Notes: generated from the letters alone by a model not told the origin. Shown: positions 1 through 15,170, counted from the first letter of the stretch. The stretch is 64,000 nt of DNA from Sympetrum striolatum (GCA_947579665.1 OX388345.1:61309454-61373453), one strand, 5' to 3'. A program made the numbers and translations.

Positions 1-3000
1 TAATTAATTAAAGGACAATTCTCACATCAATATTCAGATATACGTTTAACACATCCTCAGATCACCTAAGAAATATCTATTTTGCTTTAATACAAGCTGT
101 TAGGGCTTAAGAAACTCTTTTTTCGCTACGATGCACTGTAAAAATATTTTAAAAGCTAAAAGAAGGACGTTGTTGCAAAAAATGTGTAACGTATTCTCAA
201 GTAAAATGAAGCTAAAACTAAACGGACATTTCTTAAATAGTTAAAAAGCATAACTTAATAGAGGAGTCATCGCTAGTAGGTATAATTACGAATAAATAAC
301 GGAAAGAATAATTCTCGATAATGGAGACATAAGTGTTGAAAGACCCCTGTCTTTGAAAAAAAGTATCAAAATGTGTATCAACTGTCTTAATTGTCACTAT
401 ATCCGTATTTATGGTCGGTTCAATATAATATACAGCATAAATAATTGCTTACTGTGATATTGGTAATCAAATATTCAACCTTCAATCAAGGATATTAAAG
501 AATTTACATGGAATTCCTTTGCATACCTGCTACGATTAATGAAAAGATAAGAAACTTATAATAACTCACCATAACTTTCAATGTCACTTATCTAACTATA
601 GACAGAGCCATTCTCTATTCCACGAAAAGAAACGGAATCCAAATAAAAAGCACTTCTTTTTTTGAACGACATGTTAAAATGAAAAATCACCTCAACGCTG
701 CCGTGCCTTTTTTATTTAATCCGATTCCGGAAATACCACATCAATATTTTTAAAACCTCTCCTTGTCACTCCAAGTGAAAACAACGTTTTCTATGTTCTC
801 TGCAACGGATATATCGGTACGAATTCCTTTGAGGTCAAGTCACGCTCCGAATGGAAATCGTGAAATTTAATTTCTATTATTTTACCTTTGCTATTTAATC
901 AAAAAGCCACGGGACACCAACCCTCAAATACAAGAAAGGCAGAGCGAGTTAACCACAGGCATAATTATAAAATTTACACGGATCTATTTGACTCCCTCTT
1001 GTGTCGTGATACGTAGTGAGTTGAATAATTGGTGAATTAATAAGCATTTCAGTAGGGAGAAAGATCTTTCCACGGGTTGACGTCACAAGTGGGAACTTTG
1101 TCTACTCCACGTTGCCATAAAGCGATTAGCGCTCCCTTGGGCACTCAAACATGTGTTCGAAACTTCCACATTTTCAGAATTTCCCGTTTGAAATGGGCCA
1201 CAAACTTGACCTACTCAACTACACACGCATGTTCGGACACCGAGATTGGCTCCTCCTTATGCGATTTATTCTCGATAGAGGGAGTTGTATTCCCAGAATC
1301 ACTGATGCGAAGAGATTTGCTCCACCGAAACGAGTAAACCGCGACTCTGTGGTACTCTCGTACTCTCACGAATAGCCTCCTTATCAGTTCCCTTTTCTAG
1401 TACATACTAATAATTTGAAAATCAATTCGACCGTTACATTTTCCAGGAATGCTTGTGCAGTATCCTGAATTTGTCATGCATCAAAGAATTGCAGGATTTA
1501 TTTTAGAAAATTAATCTGTAGCACATCCAATGGAGCCTTACAAAACTTCTTTAGGTCATTATTACTACGGATAGTATAATTTTTAATTTTATAAAAACAT
1601 TCATATTAAAGTCATTTATTATTATTTTTCCATTATTTTTTATTTCAATTCATTATTACGAATCATTAATTTATTCAATTTATATTTTAAATGATTTTCC
1701 TTAGAAGAAGAATAAACTAATTCATATTGTACAAAAATTACTATATATTTTTCAACTACTATGGTATTCCACAGAGTCTAGCAATTTAATTTTATTACAT
1801 TAAACCTAATTTGAGATTGATAGAAATTCTGAAGCGCAAATCCAATTCCAATCACAAGTACGAGTCCCAAGATAATTAAAACACGCTAACACATTTACAA
1901 ACAGCATCGCTGCTACAATCAAGGTACTGGATGAAAAAGAATCAGAATCTAGAAGTAAAACAAGCATTGGGAATGTGTAGGAAAGTATGGCAGAAAATCC
2001 CTTCAGGAAGGGATTGAAAAAAAGATAAGAAAAAGATATTAAGATTAGTGAGGGAAAAACGGTCATGAAGATAAAGAATCTACTCTTGAACAGGGAACGG
2101 ATATTCGCATATATTTCTTCATAAATTGGGTAAAATGTGATGATACAATTAACCTAAAGAAATTCATAAAATTTCCACCTCTTCCTGCAATATCTTAGAA
2201 ATTTAAGTGAAAGGATATTGTAAACAGACAATTGTGGTATTTAAAATTGTGAACTAATTAAAATAATAATTTTTAAGTTTTAATTATTTCTAAATTATCT
2301 TAATATCGATAATATTTAAATCGTATGTTAAATTTGTAAGCTTTTAAGGGTTGTATGACTTCGAGGGGCTATACAAGGATTTCCCTCCCGCCTAGAGGTG
2401 AAGAACGGTTTCATTTCATTTCCCTCAAATGAGTACCAACTAGTTCATAACCTATTTATTATCTTGACGCACATACAAAAATATAGATAAAGATATATCT
2501 ACATTTCCGAGTACATTTTTATGGAGGAATGCTACCCTTCTGTACATTATGGAAATTGAAGATCGTATAGTTCACTAATGTAACGGAGGCTGAATCAAGT
2601 CACTTTCCGCAGGTACATTGCACTTGGTACAACCTCTGATGAAGATTCAATAATTGCTTTAATGCTTTCGATGAGGAATGTAAGCATTGACCTCATAAAC
2701 GCATCCATAACTCAAGATGTAAAACGTTGCTTTGAATTCTTCCTCACATCCCGTTCTGAGGTCCTGAATATTTGAGGAAAGATTGCAATAAAAATACTAT
2801 CTTCGACTTGCAATGTTTTCCTTCTTTTATCGGAATTTCACGTTATCTGTGATAGATTCTGAGGGTATGGTCGTGAAACACTTCCCCAGGTCATCTCTTC
2901 CTCTCTCTCTTTCTCTCTCTAAAATTCGACTAAAATAAGGAAAATTTAAACGAACCGATATCGTAGCAAAAAGTTAAAGCGTTCAAGAACTTTAATTCTA

Positions 3001-5650
3001 TCTCTGTAAATACTTTTAATCTCTAGAAACTGAAACCCATATAACTCTTATCCCGCATTCTTCAAGAAATGGACGTAAAGATGAGATGAAAATACTAAGA
3101 TGAATCTTTCTGGGCAAAAATATGGATTTTTACTGACAAATAGATATGCCTCATAAAATAAATATTTCAACGCGTTTTATACGTAGGAATTCGATATTCT
3201 CGGCTGTCGTCTTAAATTTCGTAAAAAATCAAGTCTTCAAACACATCAACATAGAAAACCTTTGATACGATGTTTTTGTAGGCTCAAAGATTTCACTGTT
3301 TAAATTTTAACTTGCATTTGTTGTTTTTAGGTTGTACTAAATATCAAACCTGTGATTATACAATTTCCCTATATCCATATCCAAATTCTAATGAATCATT
3401 ACGCTAAATATTAATATTAAAGTTATTTAAAGTAATGTTTAAAATACGTCTATAACAGAATTCTTGTATGCAGACATTGGAAATGTAAATTAGTATTTCT
3501 AATCTACTAATATGAACTTAAAAAACAGTGTTCTAGCTATCGAGGGTCTTAGTTAATTTTTTCAAATGAAGATGAAATTTTAATGTTTTCTTTAGGAGCA
3601 GACATATTCTGTTTTTTTGTCACGGAGAGACTGTATGCTGCTTTTTAAAGATGTTTATTAAATCGCTTTATTTTGAGCTCGAATGTTCTTATGATAATAT
3701 AAGTGTTTATCTATATAACATGCAAATATTTCAGTAACCTTATGGTCACATATTGATATACGGGTAAGGAATTGTTTTGTCTTAAGGAATCCCACGCTAA
3801 AATCTCTTGCCTGTGACCTACTACCAAATGATGCTTTAGTGCCTTTTAGAGATTAAAGATTTAATTTTGCTCTCTTTCGTCTTTTGATTTAATTCGCAAA
3901 TCAAATTCCTTTATTTCCTGAATTGAAAAATTAAAAAGAAAAATTTCTCCCCAACGGCTAATCTTTAATTCGCGATTGATGAAAGTAGATAGCAGTTTAC
4001 GACCCGAGAAGAGATTCAATTCCGAAAGAAATTGGGATATAAATTAAAAATTTGCGTTGTTTTAGAAGAGAAAAGGAGATGGAGATTTAATTATCCCTTT
4101 AAGTGATATCTTTCAAGAAGAAAGCTGTCGTTATTATACAAATTTACATAATCAGATAATTTGTAAAAATTTGAACCAAAATTATATGCATAGTTTTAGC
4201 AGGTATCAACTACTGGCGATGATTTTAGAGGAATATCTCGATTCAATTTGAATTTGAAGTAATTTATTTTAAAGATGGATCAAAATTTGAAGTCTTCCAC
4301 GGCTCTAAACCAAATTTACTATAAGTTGTGGGTAGAAAGGTTTATGTTATGGTAAAGAATGAAAATAAATTAAATTCCGCTGGTCAACAATATTCTATAA
4401 TATAGTTACTTAAAACAGTCTGTACACGAAACTCAAATGTGTTATTTTAAAACAAAAGCAAATCTTTAGAGTGAGAGACTAGATATTATTAAAATCGGTT
4501 TCGAATATTGTTTTTATTATTCCTCCTAAGTTTCTTTAATCTAGAAGTTCTATTGATTGACTTCTCTTGGTTTTCATATAAATAATCGAAATATTAATTA
4601 CATACATAAAGTTGACCACTATAAATGTGCAAAACTTGAATTGCATGATTAGAATATCTTATCACCCTTTCCTTCCATGAAAATATATCCACCAAAACTT
4701 CATGATACAGTTCTATTCCTGTATAATGCAAAATTCGTCAATCTTGCCTTAGCATCAATTCAGGTCATACTCTCTGACTACTCCGTAATTACCAACAACA
4801 TCTGCATGTCTGATATTGCTTCTTCTTCTTCATCTGTATTCTGTTTGCTAATCTTTCTCATCTCACTCTCTTTGGTCTGAAAGGGTTCCCTTAATGGCAA
4901 GCAATTCTCCTTGTAGAACCGAAACGGGGTTTGAAGTCCTTATATCCATGAATATTACGACTAAACAGGTGTGGGTGAACGACTGTTAATTTGGTGAGTT
5001 ACAATGAATCGAAAGCTAAAATTAACGATACGACGAAGAATACCATTAGCATATCATTATGTAGGGGTTAAAGTCTTAGATGAAATTGCTTTTTAGAATG
5101 AATGCATTCCAATTGTATTTACAATGAATGTTGGATATGCAATGCCTCTCGTTCTTTCCACAAGGGTGGAAAGGGATGATTCAGGCCCAATTTTGGAGTA
5201 ATAGGACTTGGGTCCCGCGCCTCTTCCCACTCATCTCTTCTTTCAAACTCCCCAGCGTGCATAAATTACACCTCGACCTGAACTCGATTCACCTATTGCG
5301 AAGTAACAAATAAGAGGTATTGTTTCATTTGTCCTGCTTGTCCACCTAGAGCAATGTCCGTGAGAAATTTATCCTCATAAAAGATGTAATTTAATCCGTG
5401 GAGGTCCATGACGAGGATGAAACAAAAGTATAACAGATATTATATTCAAAAAGTAAATTATAAATGACATGAAAATATTAATAGAAATCACCAACATATT
5501 GATGTAATTTTTGGTAGACAGTCTAGCCCGATTTTCTGAAAACATACTTAAAAAATATATAGAATACTAGACTACAACACTGGGTCCAACAGTCATGAGA
5601 ATCGTGCACTTTTCATATTTATTTTGCGTTCTCATTCATAAGACACTTAA
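1..5650. other. AT-rich non-coding stretch
   Basis: No gene is recognisable on either strand. The sequence is strongly AT-rich with frequent stops. A somewhat GC-richer patch lies at about 1060-1380, where two overlapping plus-strand frames of 86 and 74 codons occur; neither resembles a known protein and neither has convincing splice signals, so I treat them as chance frames. A short pyrimidine (CT) tract lies near 2900-2922. A 67-codon frame at 4677-4880 is low-complexity (Ser/Leu-rich) and is not supported as a gene. Confidence 0.6.
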
Positions 5651-5654
5651 GACT

Positions 5655-5740
5655 AGAGGCTTTCGGATATTCAGGTGCACAGTGCGTTCGGAATTTGATT
5701 AAGAGTGTTTTGGGTTCGATTCCCAGTGGGAACCTACATG
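5655..5740 (+). repeat. tRNA-derived SINE-like relic (B box)
   Basis: A perfect RNA polymerase III B-box-like motif (GGGTTCGATTCCC) lies at about 5712-5724 inside otherwise AT-rich DNA. An A-box-like stretch some 45-50 bases upstream is poorly preserved, and no cloverleaf can be folded convincingly. This fits a decayed tRNA-derived SINE head or tRNA pseudogene better than a functional tRNA. The B-box match is seen directly; SINE origin is inference. Confidence 0.35.
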
Positions 5741-5750
5741 CAAAACGACA

Positions 5751-8700
5751 TAAGCTTTAGAAGTACTTTTAAAAATATTACTTCTACATTTGCGCAATGA
5801 AAGTTCTAATTAATAATGTCCTATTGAACTTTTAATTGCATGAATTTTTAAAGATGTATTAAATTATCCCAAGGACACTCCAAAATTATCATCTTAATAG
5901 TGTAAATGTATACAAACTTGTCGTACTTTAAACAAAAAAGCATACCTATTAATGGCCATCGTGAGAAGTAACATTTCTGTATAATGATCTCTCGGAAAAA
6001 CATTCTTCTAATTTAAATATTTACCCACATACTTTCGTCCGAGTGTGAATCTTATCCCTTATTTATTCTCAATTCTTCCAATTTTACCAATTCTCAAATC
6101 ATTACTTGGAGAAATCAAAATTCTAGATCTTCATCACACTACACGCTGAAGAATTTTTAGGTGTAACTTTATAATATTAGCTTTTGCCCATGTTTTCATA
6201 TGACCTCATTTTTATCTCACAATGATAGCCGTATTCCTTTAATATATGGCATATGGGAGAAAAAATTCCAGTTACAAGATCTCGCACTTATAATTACTGC
6301 GATGGAGATGGCAGAAATATCATGGGATTAAATTCCTCGGATGACTCTTGAGTGTAATATCGCCGCAGGAATGAAACAAACAAAAATATGCGAGTTCAGA
6401 AAGATAGGAAAATAGGTGGAGGGGAGACGAAGGTGAGAGAGATACGTTAGTGGAGGGGGGATAGGATTGCAATAGAGAAAGGCATCCGTCCTAGCTCGAC
6501 GTCCTCGAGAAAATCAAGTTTGCGGTTCAACCTTCATCTGTTTTTATCGCCCGTCGTCGGCGTCGTGGTTATTCCGACTCTAAAGGACGAGAAACTTTTA
6601 TCATGCATTCGTCACAAAAAACTTGAGCGCCGGTGAAAAAGCGCTCCGTTTTTCCTGAGCGAAAACAGAAAAATTTGAGCGCAATAAAAGAAACATAAGA
6701 AAGCGATTAAACTAAGGGTAAACTCATAGTTTTCGCGTAATGTTGAGATAACCTATGCTTTATTCTGGACTATCACTCATACCGGTGTTGATATTCATTG
6801 CGTATGAACGCTGCTTAACACGGACTGATTTAATTGTAAAAACTAAAACTTTCAGTATCAGCAAACAATGGAAATGACTTTTGTTAAAGTTACATCGTCA
6901 TTTAAGAACTTACCATAAGATATGAATCAAGGCGAGGATAACAATAAGTATTAAACTTGTTATGTTACTTCATTATTTAATCCAAAGATCTCTTTCATGA
7001 GATTCTGTTTGCATACTATAATACATAATAATTCATGGATACCGATGTATTGGGTATTTCTCATACAATAAAATATTAATGTTTTAAGAGCAAAACAAGG
7101 AATGTTTGGACATTTTCTTACGAATAAATTTCGTTTACAATATATCAATTAATTCTGATATAAATATACTTGTATACAAACCCCTTGTAATAAATGAGAG
7201 AAAAAGATTAAGTAACCGTTTTTAAAAACCTATCAAAAATTTAAGACTTGGGAAAATAGTTTAAAATGGTATTTGGAAGTACGTTCTACATACACGTATT
7301 AGCGTACAAATATATAAAAGTTTCTATTAAATTATCTCTCTCAGAGATATGTGTATTCCAAAAATGCTCCTGAATTGTTCATCAAAGAACAACAACTGAG
7401 AATTTAATTTTTTCTGGATTGTAAACAAGTCTTAAAATACACAAAACTGAGAAGATAATTAATATTTGAGGGTTACGAGGGTCTTTGAATGTTACAGCTT
7501 CATTAAATCTAAAGAAAGGCTAATAGAAAGGGCGTTCTTATTTTCGCTGCAGATAATTACTGAGAAAAACAATCTAAGACAGTTTATAAAAACAAAAGTG
7601 CGAAATACTCTTCCAAAACAGGTATCACCGCACTTGATATCTTAGAAACCTTTCAGATTCTCTTCTCGGTGTATTCTGAAGTGTTCAATCGATACTCGGA
7701 ATTATGCTGCACACTAGAATTTTTAATACCTTCCTATAACATTTAGGAACCATATTCATTACGAAGAGTTAGAAAGACCATTTAGAAATGAATAGCTAAA
7801 ATTCATTTAAAGTACTTTAATGTTACTTAGTATTATGTGACTCTTTATTATCTCAATTTTTCCATTTTGAGGAATTTACCAACCAATATATATCCATATA
7901 TTTCTATCGATCCTTAGCAGTCGTTTTAGTGAACGCAAGATAAAGCAACGGGTTGATTTGTTTAAAAGTTTTCAGAATAATACCTATGATAATTTGTTTT
8001 ATCTGACAGAATGACCTAAATTGACACCAAATTTTCCATTCATTTCTTTACATGCATTATTTACTGATAATAATAGTAAGAACTTAGTACTTACTAAGCA
8101 TCCGCAGCTGTCGTTGATGGCAGATATTCGCTCTTGCTGTTTCTCATGATTCTCTGTCGTCTAATATCAGAGTTGTTATCCCATATGCTCCAGCATAGCG
8201 GGTTCAGAACTATTTACTGTAAGGTGTTTTTTATTCATTCCTGTGCAAGAGAAATATGTTTTTATCATAATTGGAATTTATGAAAAAGGGGGAAAATATA
8301 ACTTTTAATTGAACTCTTAATAATAAATAATCTATTTCCAAAAAAATAGAAATTCCTACAAAGAACTCAAAGCATAATTTTCATTTTTCTGTTCAATTCG
8401 CAATTCCTTGAATCACATCTCCTAGATCTATCAGTATTACCCTCAAAAAAATTATCAATCAAAAATTCCCAGGATACTACTGAACTACCAAGGATAGGTT
8501 TTTTATATTTTTCCGTCCGTTAAATTCAACCATCGAAAGAGGCTTTCTCTAATTCTTCTTTCTCAAGTCCTCTTACAAACGTCTCCTTTCAAAGTTTTCG
8601 GCGCATCACTTTTTCCGGTTCATTAAGGACTCAAACATTTTTCCCCACGCACTCTCTCTTAACGACCATCTTGGAGTCTCTCATAATCGATTTCACCCAC

Positions 8701-11700
8701 AAGATTGTCGTTTTCGGTGTCCGGTGATCACCTCATAAAAATCTTACGCCGGCAATCCCAACGACATAAGACTCTGTCCTGTAAATGATAGCTGTAAATT
8801 AGTTTTTACCCTGAGGAAATATGACCCTTTAAAGGGAAGAGACCCCAATCCTTTTTAATGAGATCGTTCCCACTAAGACCTGACGATTCTTCGATTTCAA
8901 ATATATTCTTGCATTTGAAAGAGAAGACGATGAATGGATCCTAGACGTATCTAAGTGAAAGTAAATTTAGATTTTGCCTTGCATTAAAACATTTCAAATC
9001 CTATTTTGGTAAATACAGTTATCGAGTGTATTCTTACCGTTTATCAAATAGAATGAAAATGGATGCAAGGAATTCGAATTCATTCGAAATAACTTAGCCC
9101 TACTTAGTGGAACGCATTAACGAAAGAAATAAAACTTCATAGTAGTTTATAAAAAAATATTCGATAAAAATAACATTACTTCGATTGGTTTCGACTACAT
9201 CAAGTCATCTTCAACTGTGATGATAGAGCCTAATTTACATAAACTTCAAATCTAATACTTGTCATTACGCCAATAATCAATAATACAAAAAAATTTCATC
9301 TCATTGAACCTGAAGAAGACTTAATATAGTCGAAGGGAGAAGTGCTTTGTAGAAATTAGTGATGGAACTTTTTATTTCTTTCGTAAGTAATATGGGTGAG
9401 TCGAGTAACTATACATTCCAAAATAAACCTAAATTTAAATCAATATAATCAATATAAGAGCATTATTTATATTAACTAAGAAGCCATTGCATATCATCAC
9501 CCATGTACTTTTTATAAAAATATAAATTTCATTTATCGTCATGGAGTAAAATATCTGTATGGGAATGGCAAACTTAAAAATAGTACACATACAATTATAG
9601 CTAGACGTTTTAATAGTTTGCCATTTTCATAATTTTCGCCGTACGTTCCATGAATATTCAAATCAATGTAATTACTCGTATAAAGGAGTAAAAGTCAAAG
9701 AAACATTCCTTGTTCACGTCTTGTGGTTAACCGCGATTAATTTATTCTTCGGGTCGGATATTATGTGGTTGCATGGACATGGTTGTTCTCATAAAAATTC
9801 TTTGGTAAAGTTCATTATTCGTTATATAGTACATACATTGAGTGCATTCAGTCGAATCCTCCTCTATTAATTATTTTGGTTTTTATTATTTATTCTCAAT
9901 AGAAATTTCAAAGTGAAACATTCATTATTCCCGACAAATATTTTCATATTTTTAAAACTATTTAACTCAAAATTAAATGTTAGATATTTCCCTTATGTTG
10001 AAAAAAGAGTCTATAGAAATACTTAAAGTTAAGTGTTGTAGTGTAGTGAGTGCTGTTGTAGAGTAAGAGTGTAGTGTTGTCTTAATCTAACTTTCGATAG
10101 TCTCCATTCACATTAATGTATCCATCATCACATTTTCTACCGGGGTTCCATCCTTTCATTTTCATGCAAGAAGATTATGATAAAAATTTGACTGAAATCA
10201 TTCTGTTTGATACCAATACTTCATCTAATATTCAACATTTCCATACAGATATCTAAATAACATCAATTCTGTTATACATTTTAAGATATTATCTCATTTA
10301 AAGCTTGATATTCTCCTAAGAATCTCTTTAAATTGATACTTATTCAGTTGTAAATAAGCATCTGCAGCGCTACTGAAGTAAATTAGATTGCTAGCCGTAT
10401 ATTCGTTACTTTAAACTAGGAATGCATTGGATATGTCAAGGTTTAATTGCATTAACAATTTGAGTTACGAGTTATATTTTTTACCTATTTCATGCTGATT
10501 TACATTTAGAGATGTACAAGCGCTATATTTCAGATCTAACTACTGCCCGTGGCATTTTCCACATCAAGTATTCTGATATATTAACTGAATTTCTGCGTAG
10601 TCACAGGGAAGTTTATGATTCCGTAAACTCCACAGTAAACAGTAGCCAATCACGATTCATCCATCAAACTTAATCCCTTTGAAGATTGCTTCCACATGCG
10701 TAAAACTACGCGGTTGGCTTAGAAGTTGTTAATTCAATAGAATGGATGGAGTAGCATGAAAATCAAACAAATTCTTGGAAGTTCATAAGTATCATAAGCA
10801 CTTCTCTCAGATATTTTTCGATAAAATTAGCTCTTGAGAAATGTTTGTAGCACATATTCTGCAACTTTTCTAGTATTTTTACCATTTTCATTTAGAAAGA
10901 TATTCACTCTCAATTTCGCGTCATCCAAACGAAACCTTCCATAACACTCAAGTTCTTGAGTGAGGTTTAAATAAGATCAGCATATAATTGCAAATTAGAA
11001 ATGCTCTATTAACACTTCTTTTTAAATTGAATTACCTAGCCGATTTCGATCATACCTAGGAACTTAGTTTTTCGTATTTTTCTACGATCACGAAGAATCA
11101 AATTTACTCAGCTTTATTCAAATGCTTCGAGAGAAATTAAATCTGTAGTCTTATATTTATCATTTAATTCTGCAAAGTTTCAGCCAGTTTAAGGATTGCA
11201 TAACTAGATATAAGGCATTAACTTTGCTCTTAAATAAACGAAGGCACAACAGTTTGAACTACAAAAACTAAATGAATGAAGAAATAAAGTCATGAAATAC
11301 TTCCCTGGAGGCAACTTGGCAGAGTATTTCAATGCGAATGTAGGTCGAATTCCTATTCTCATGCTCACAGACCATCGTAAAATGTAGCAGTTACGGAAGT
11401 GTCGCTTGCTTTTACAGGCCTATCACACCGTATTAAGGCAATCAACTCAAAATATTAATTTAACTCTACAGTATCTCCTAATTGAATTTCAATCACGTAA
11501 AAACAGCATTTATATTTCCCGTATTCCAACAAAATCGATTTTTTACCTAGAAATTATATTTAAATTTAGATATATTTTAGTTATTTCTGATATCGATAAA
11601 ACACATTCTATATTTTCTCTATTAGTTATAAATATTTATTTTATTGTTCTAAATTTTCCATTTCTTTTATCTCTTTTGTTTTCGAATATTCAAGATTAAA

Positions 11701-13220
11701 TAAGAACAATCATATTTTACGAAGATTTTAATTTAGACACAGCTTCCCAAGAATAATTGAAATCACGTGATTTCTATCTCCTTCAAGTCAAAATCCTACA
11801 ACAGGAGATATAGATAAAGGAGGGAGTGGAAGTGTTTGCGAAGTATTCGCTAATGCTTCTGAATACTAATCTTTTATAGTGTTTCGTTTATATGCTTCGT
11901 TGGCACTTTATCAAGGCATCTCTAGCTAAGGGAACATCAACCGTGCGAAAAAGGGCTTCGCTTCGTGACCGTCTGCGTCTGCCCCTTGCTCTAAAATGAT
12001 AGACACGTGTACGGCACTATACTATGCTAGGCCTATGTTTACGCAATATTTGCATCTAAAAATAGGTGTCAGCCATGCCCTTTTTGTACATTACAATGCA
12101 TATAGAATAGAGTAGTATGGAGTCTGTGGATTAGTTGTTTAAGAATTTTATCTATAATCGTAGTACATGCAATACTTACTCGTAGTGTATTTCTATATTT
12201 TGTTGTGTCCTTTTTTCTCTTCTTTTAATTATTACTATCGGTAGGTTTTTTGCAGGATTTTCACACATCCCTTGTTTGTGGGTATTTTTGAATATTTGAA
12301 AATATTTTTTCCTAAGAATACCTCAAGCTTTTCACATCCACAAGTCTTCTAATTGTTTCTGAAGCTATTCTTTTTAATTTAATCGTTCTATTATTAATGG
12401 CGTTGTTTTAGATGGAGGAAGTGAGTTTTAGCTTCAATCTTGCCCAAATAAAGAAGAGTATTATTATTATAATCTTTCAGACTAAATCGCGGGAGACAGT
12501 GTATTTGATTTACTTTAATACACAGTGTATTTTTCCCTCTATTGGAAGCTAACTTTATATTTTCTAGAAATTCTTTTTTTACGTCAACATTAATACACAC
12601 ATATAAGTTGGGTACATTAGAACGACATATTAATGAGCAGAACCCAGATGATTCAGGTCAAAGGATGGGAATCTTTAGAGGATAAAGTATTTAAACAAAG
12701 GCTTAATTTACTTAATACATTCAGAGATAATACATTTTTGGAGGATATAGCCAGTGTAGTACGTCCTTATACTACGAGGAAGATCAGAGAAATGGACGGT
12801 TAAACAAGTTGCTTCGGAAATATATTTTTTTGCGAACGATCCGCGAAAGTAATCAATATGGGAAGGAGAGCCATGTTGCATCTCCCACCACAGGCTTAAA
12901 TGTGGTTTGAAGGGTACATACGCAGATCCAATGCTGTATGCGCATACTATTCGAAAAAATAGACCTCCAGATGCTACAAGCGTGGGGATACCAAGGTCGC
13001 ATAAAAATATCTTTAATTGTAGCTTGACTAAGAATTTTCTTTTTTTTCCTTTATACATTTCCAATAATTACGGCCAAGCTTTTTAACAACTAACGTAGGT
13101 TCATGGCTCATTTATTTGTTTAAAATAACTTTCTATAATTAATTCCACGGAGGAAGACGTTGGTTTTTTGGAATTACATCACAAGAAAATAAATGGAGAG
13201 TTTGCACAGTTTCCACAGTT
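5751..13220. other. AT-rich non-coding stretch
   Basis: No gene, RNA or complete transposon could be supported. Two GC-richer islands stand out: about 6460-6680, with several CG dinucleotides, and about 8500-8830. Neither contains an open frame of useful length. They may be conserved non-coding or regulatory DNA, but the sequence alone does not prove this. The 97-codon frame at 11406-11699 consists almost entirely of residues encoded by AT-rich codons and is best explained by base composition. Confidence 0.55.
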
Positions 13221-13300
13221 ATTTTAAACAACCGGTTTCAATGAACCATCGTCATCTTAAGGTGATGATGACGATGGTTCGTTGAAACCGCGGAATTAGT
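13221..13300. repeat. Inverted pair of a short dispersed repeat
   Basis: Two 23-bp arms, 13234-13256 and 13267-13289, are reverse complements with one mismatch and are separated by 10 bases. Each arm holds the GTTGAAACC / GGTTTCAAT motif. The same motif (GAAACCGG followed by an AATAAA-like run) recurs near 13718 and at 36050-36080, so the hairpin looks like two copies of one short repeat placed head to head. The pairing is seen directly; the repeat-family membership is inferred from the shared motif. Confidence 0.6.
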
Positions 13301-15170
13301 ACACGCTGCATTTATTTACTTATCTTTTTATAAACCTATTGGGTCTAGAATGAGTACTTTGTGCGTAAACTCACAGGTTACAAATTGATTTTCTATATCT
13401 CTCACGTTTCTGCTACCATATTCTGTCGAAGGTAAAATTTTCAACTTTCATCTGGTACAGGGTAGAGAATTCACCTGTCTTATCCCTTGATTTTGGCTGT
13501 GATGAGATGAAAGCTGCTGAGGTCAGACTGAATAACTGCTCTCTTCTTATGGACTGACAAGAAAAATTTTGAAATCTAAATGTTCAGGAGTTACTTTGTA
13601 GAAATCCATTGAAGTAATGAAGAAAAAACTTAGTAAATTTTCCTCACGATTCTTTATTAACGACCCTTCATGGTATTTAAACTGTTGAAAATAATTTTCT
13701 GCACCATGAGATGCTACTCCGGTAGCGAAACCGGTCAAAAATAAAAAAATTACAAAGTTTTCCCGTCATTACTATTACAAGAATATGTTATTCGTAGAAA
13801 CCTTGTGCTTCACTTGCGGGGACATGTTCCACTTATAGTATTCTGGTTTATTAAGGAAATTAAGGGAAAACTACCTCACTCCTCATACCTCCTAGTAAAC
13901 CTCATCCCTCTCTGCAATCTCTTAGCAGCTTATATCAGAGGGGGTGAGGCACCAACCGGCCTTCGGGCTGACTATTTTACAGACAGACATATATCTCACT
14001 GTTTATTAACGTAAATAAATCGAAATAGACTATAATAACAAGCTGTAAAACAATGTAATTCTTATAAATACTTGAACGATCGTTATGTATGAAGATAAAG
14101 CGATCGGTTTCACGTCTGCGATACTCCACCCAGGAGAACATTCGAGACACAAGGGAGCCGTCACAACTGAGCCCTCATATTTCCGTCTTCCGTTGAAAAG
14201 GTAGCGTTATTTCCGTCGATTTTTCAATGCCTTCACTGTCACACGCAGTAAGTGCAGGATAAAGGGGATTTGGGTAATAGAGAGGAAACCGAACTTATCC
14301 TTCCTTCTCCTTCGACCACGCATTCGGGAGACAAGCTGAGCGTGACTCACGGGAAGCACATAAAAATGATGTTAGCAAAAATGGGTTTGAGAGCTTGAGG
14401 ATTTATATAGGCAATATAAAGTCGAGGTGCGAGGGTGGCAGACGAGAAGGGAATGGGAGAATGGCAAGAGGCTTCGGGACACCCGAAAAGGAGGACAAAA
14501 CAAAAACGGGACGCGTTAGAGATACGGGGTAAAACGATATCCTTGCTTGGCAAAAAATAAGGAAATCGTAAACTTTGGATCTGAAAGGTTGAGGGAGGGA
14601 AGATTAATGAGATTCCTGGAACTGGAAGAAGAAAGTATTCGATAAATATTGCGTGGGAAAAGAGAATTAGAAGACGGGAGGGAAGAGAAAGAAGATTCCT
14701 CACCGCGCGAATTTTTATTTCGCCGATGTAGTAGGTTGCTTTGAAGTGTGCGAAGGTTTATGAGAAACTCAAGCCATTCACAACCGAAAGTGAAAGTGAT
14801 ACTCCCTCAAATGAAAAATATTGCGAAGTTATTATTATAAAAGGGATAAAACGTTTCAATAATTAATATTTAATAAATAGGTTGTACAAGGAGTTGAAAA
14901 TAACGACATGACTGTTACTCAAACCCAGGTCTAATCTCCCATTTAAAATTGTTAAAGAATGGTGGTATCATTTAAGGATATTTGAAGAAAGAATAATTAA
15001 AAAATATATAGACCAGTTTTTTTAAAATGGCCAATGGGGAATACTACATAAGAAGAAATAAATCAACTAATAAATAAAGAAGACATAGTAGGTTTCATAA
15101 AATCACAAAGAATAAGCTGGCTAGGACACAAAAAGAATGCAAGATGACAGGACAGTAAAACAAGTCTTTA
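13301..15170. other. Non-coding stretch with purine-rich block
   Basis: No gene is recognised. About 14100-14740 is GC-richer, and its 14400-14700 part is strongly purine-rich on the plus strand. That purine bias alone explains the 118-codon minus-strand frame at 14347-14703, whose translation is Leu/Ile/Phe/Pro-rich without any family resemblance. A partial GAAACCGG repeat motif lies near 13718. Confidence 0.5.

Noticed and set aside
1078..1085. TGACGTCA, a perfect CRE-like palindrome (also at about 26164)
   Set aside because: About one or two chance matches to an 8-base motif are expected in 64 kb, and there is no promoter nearby.
12708..13064. 118-codon minus-strand frame
   Set aside because: No family resemblance, no splice or promoter context, and length compatible with chance in a window of this size.
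14347..14703. 118-codon minus-strand frame
   Set aside because: It lies opposite a purine-rich block. The translation is a Leu/Ile/Phe/Pro mixture with no domain, signal peptide logic or splice context.
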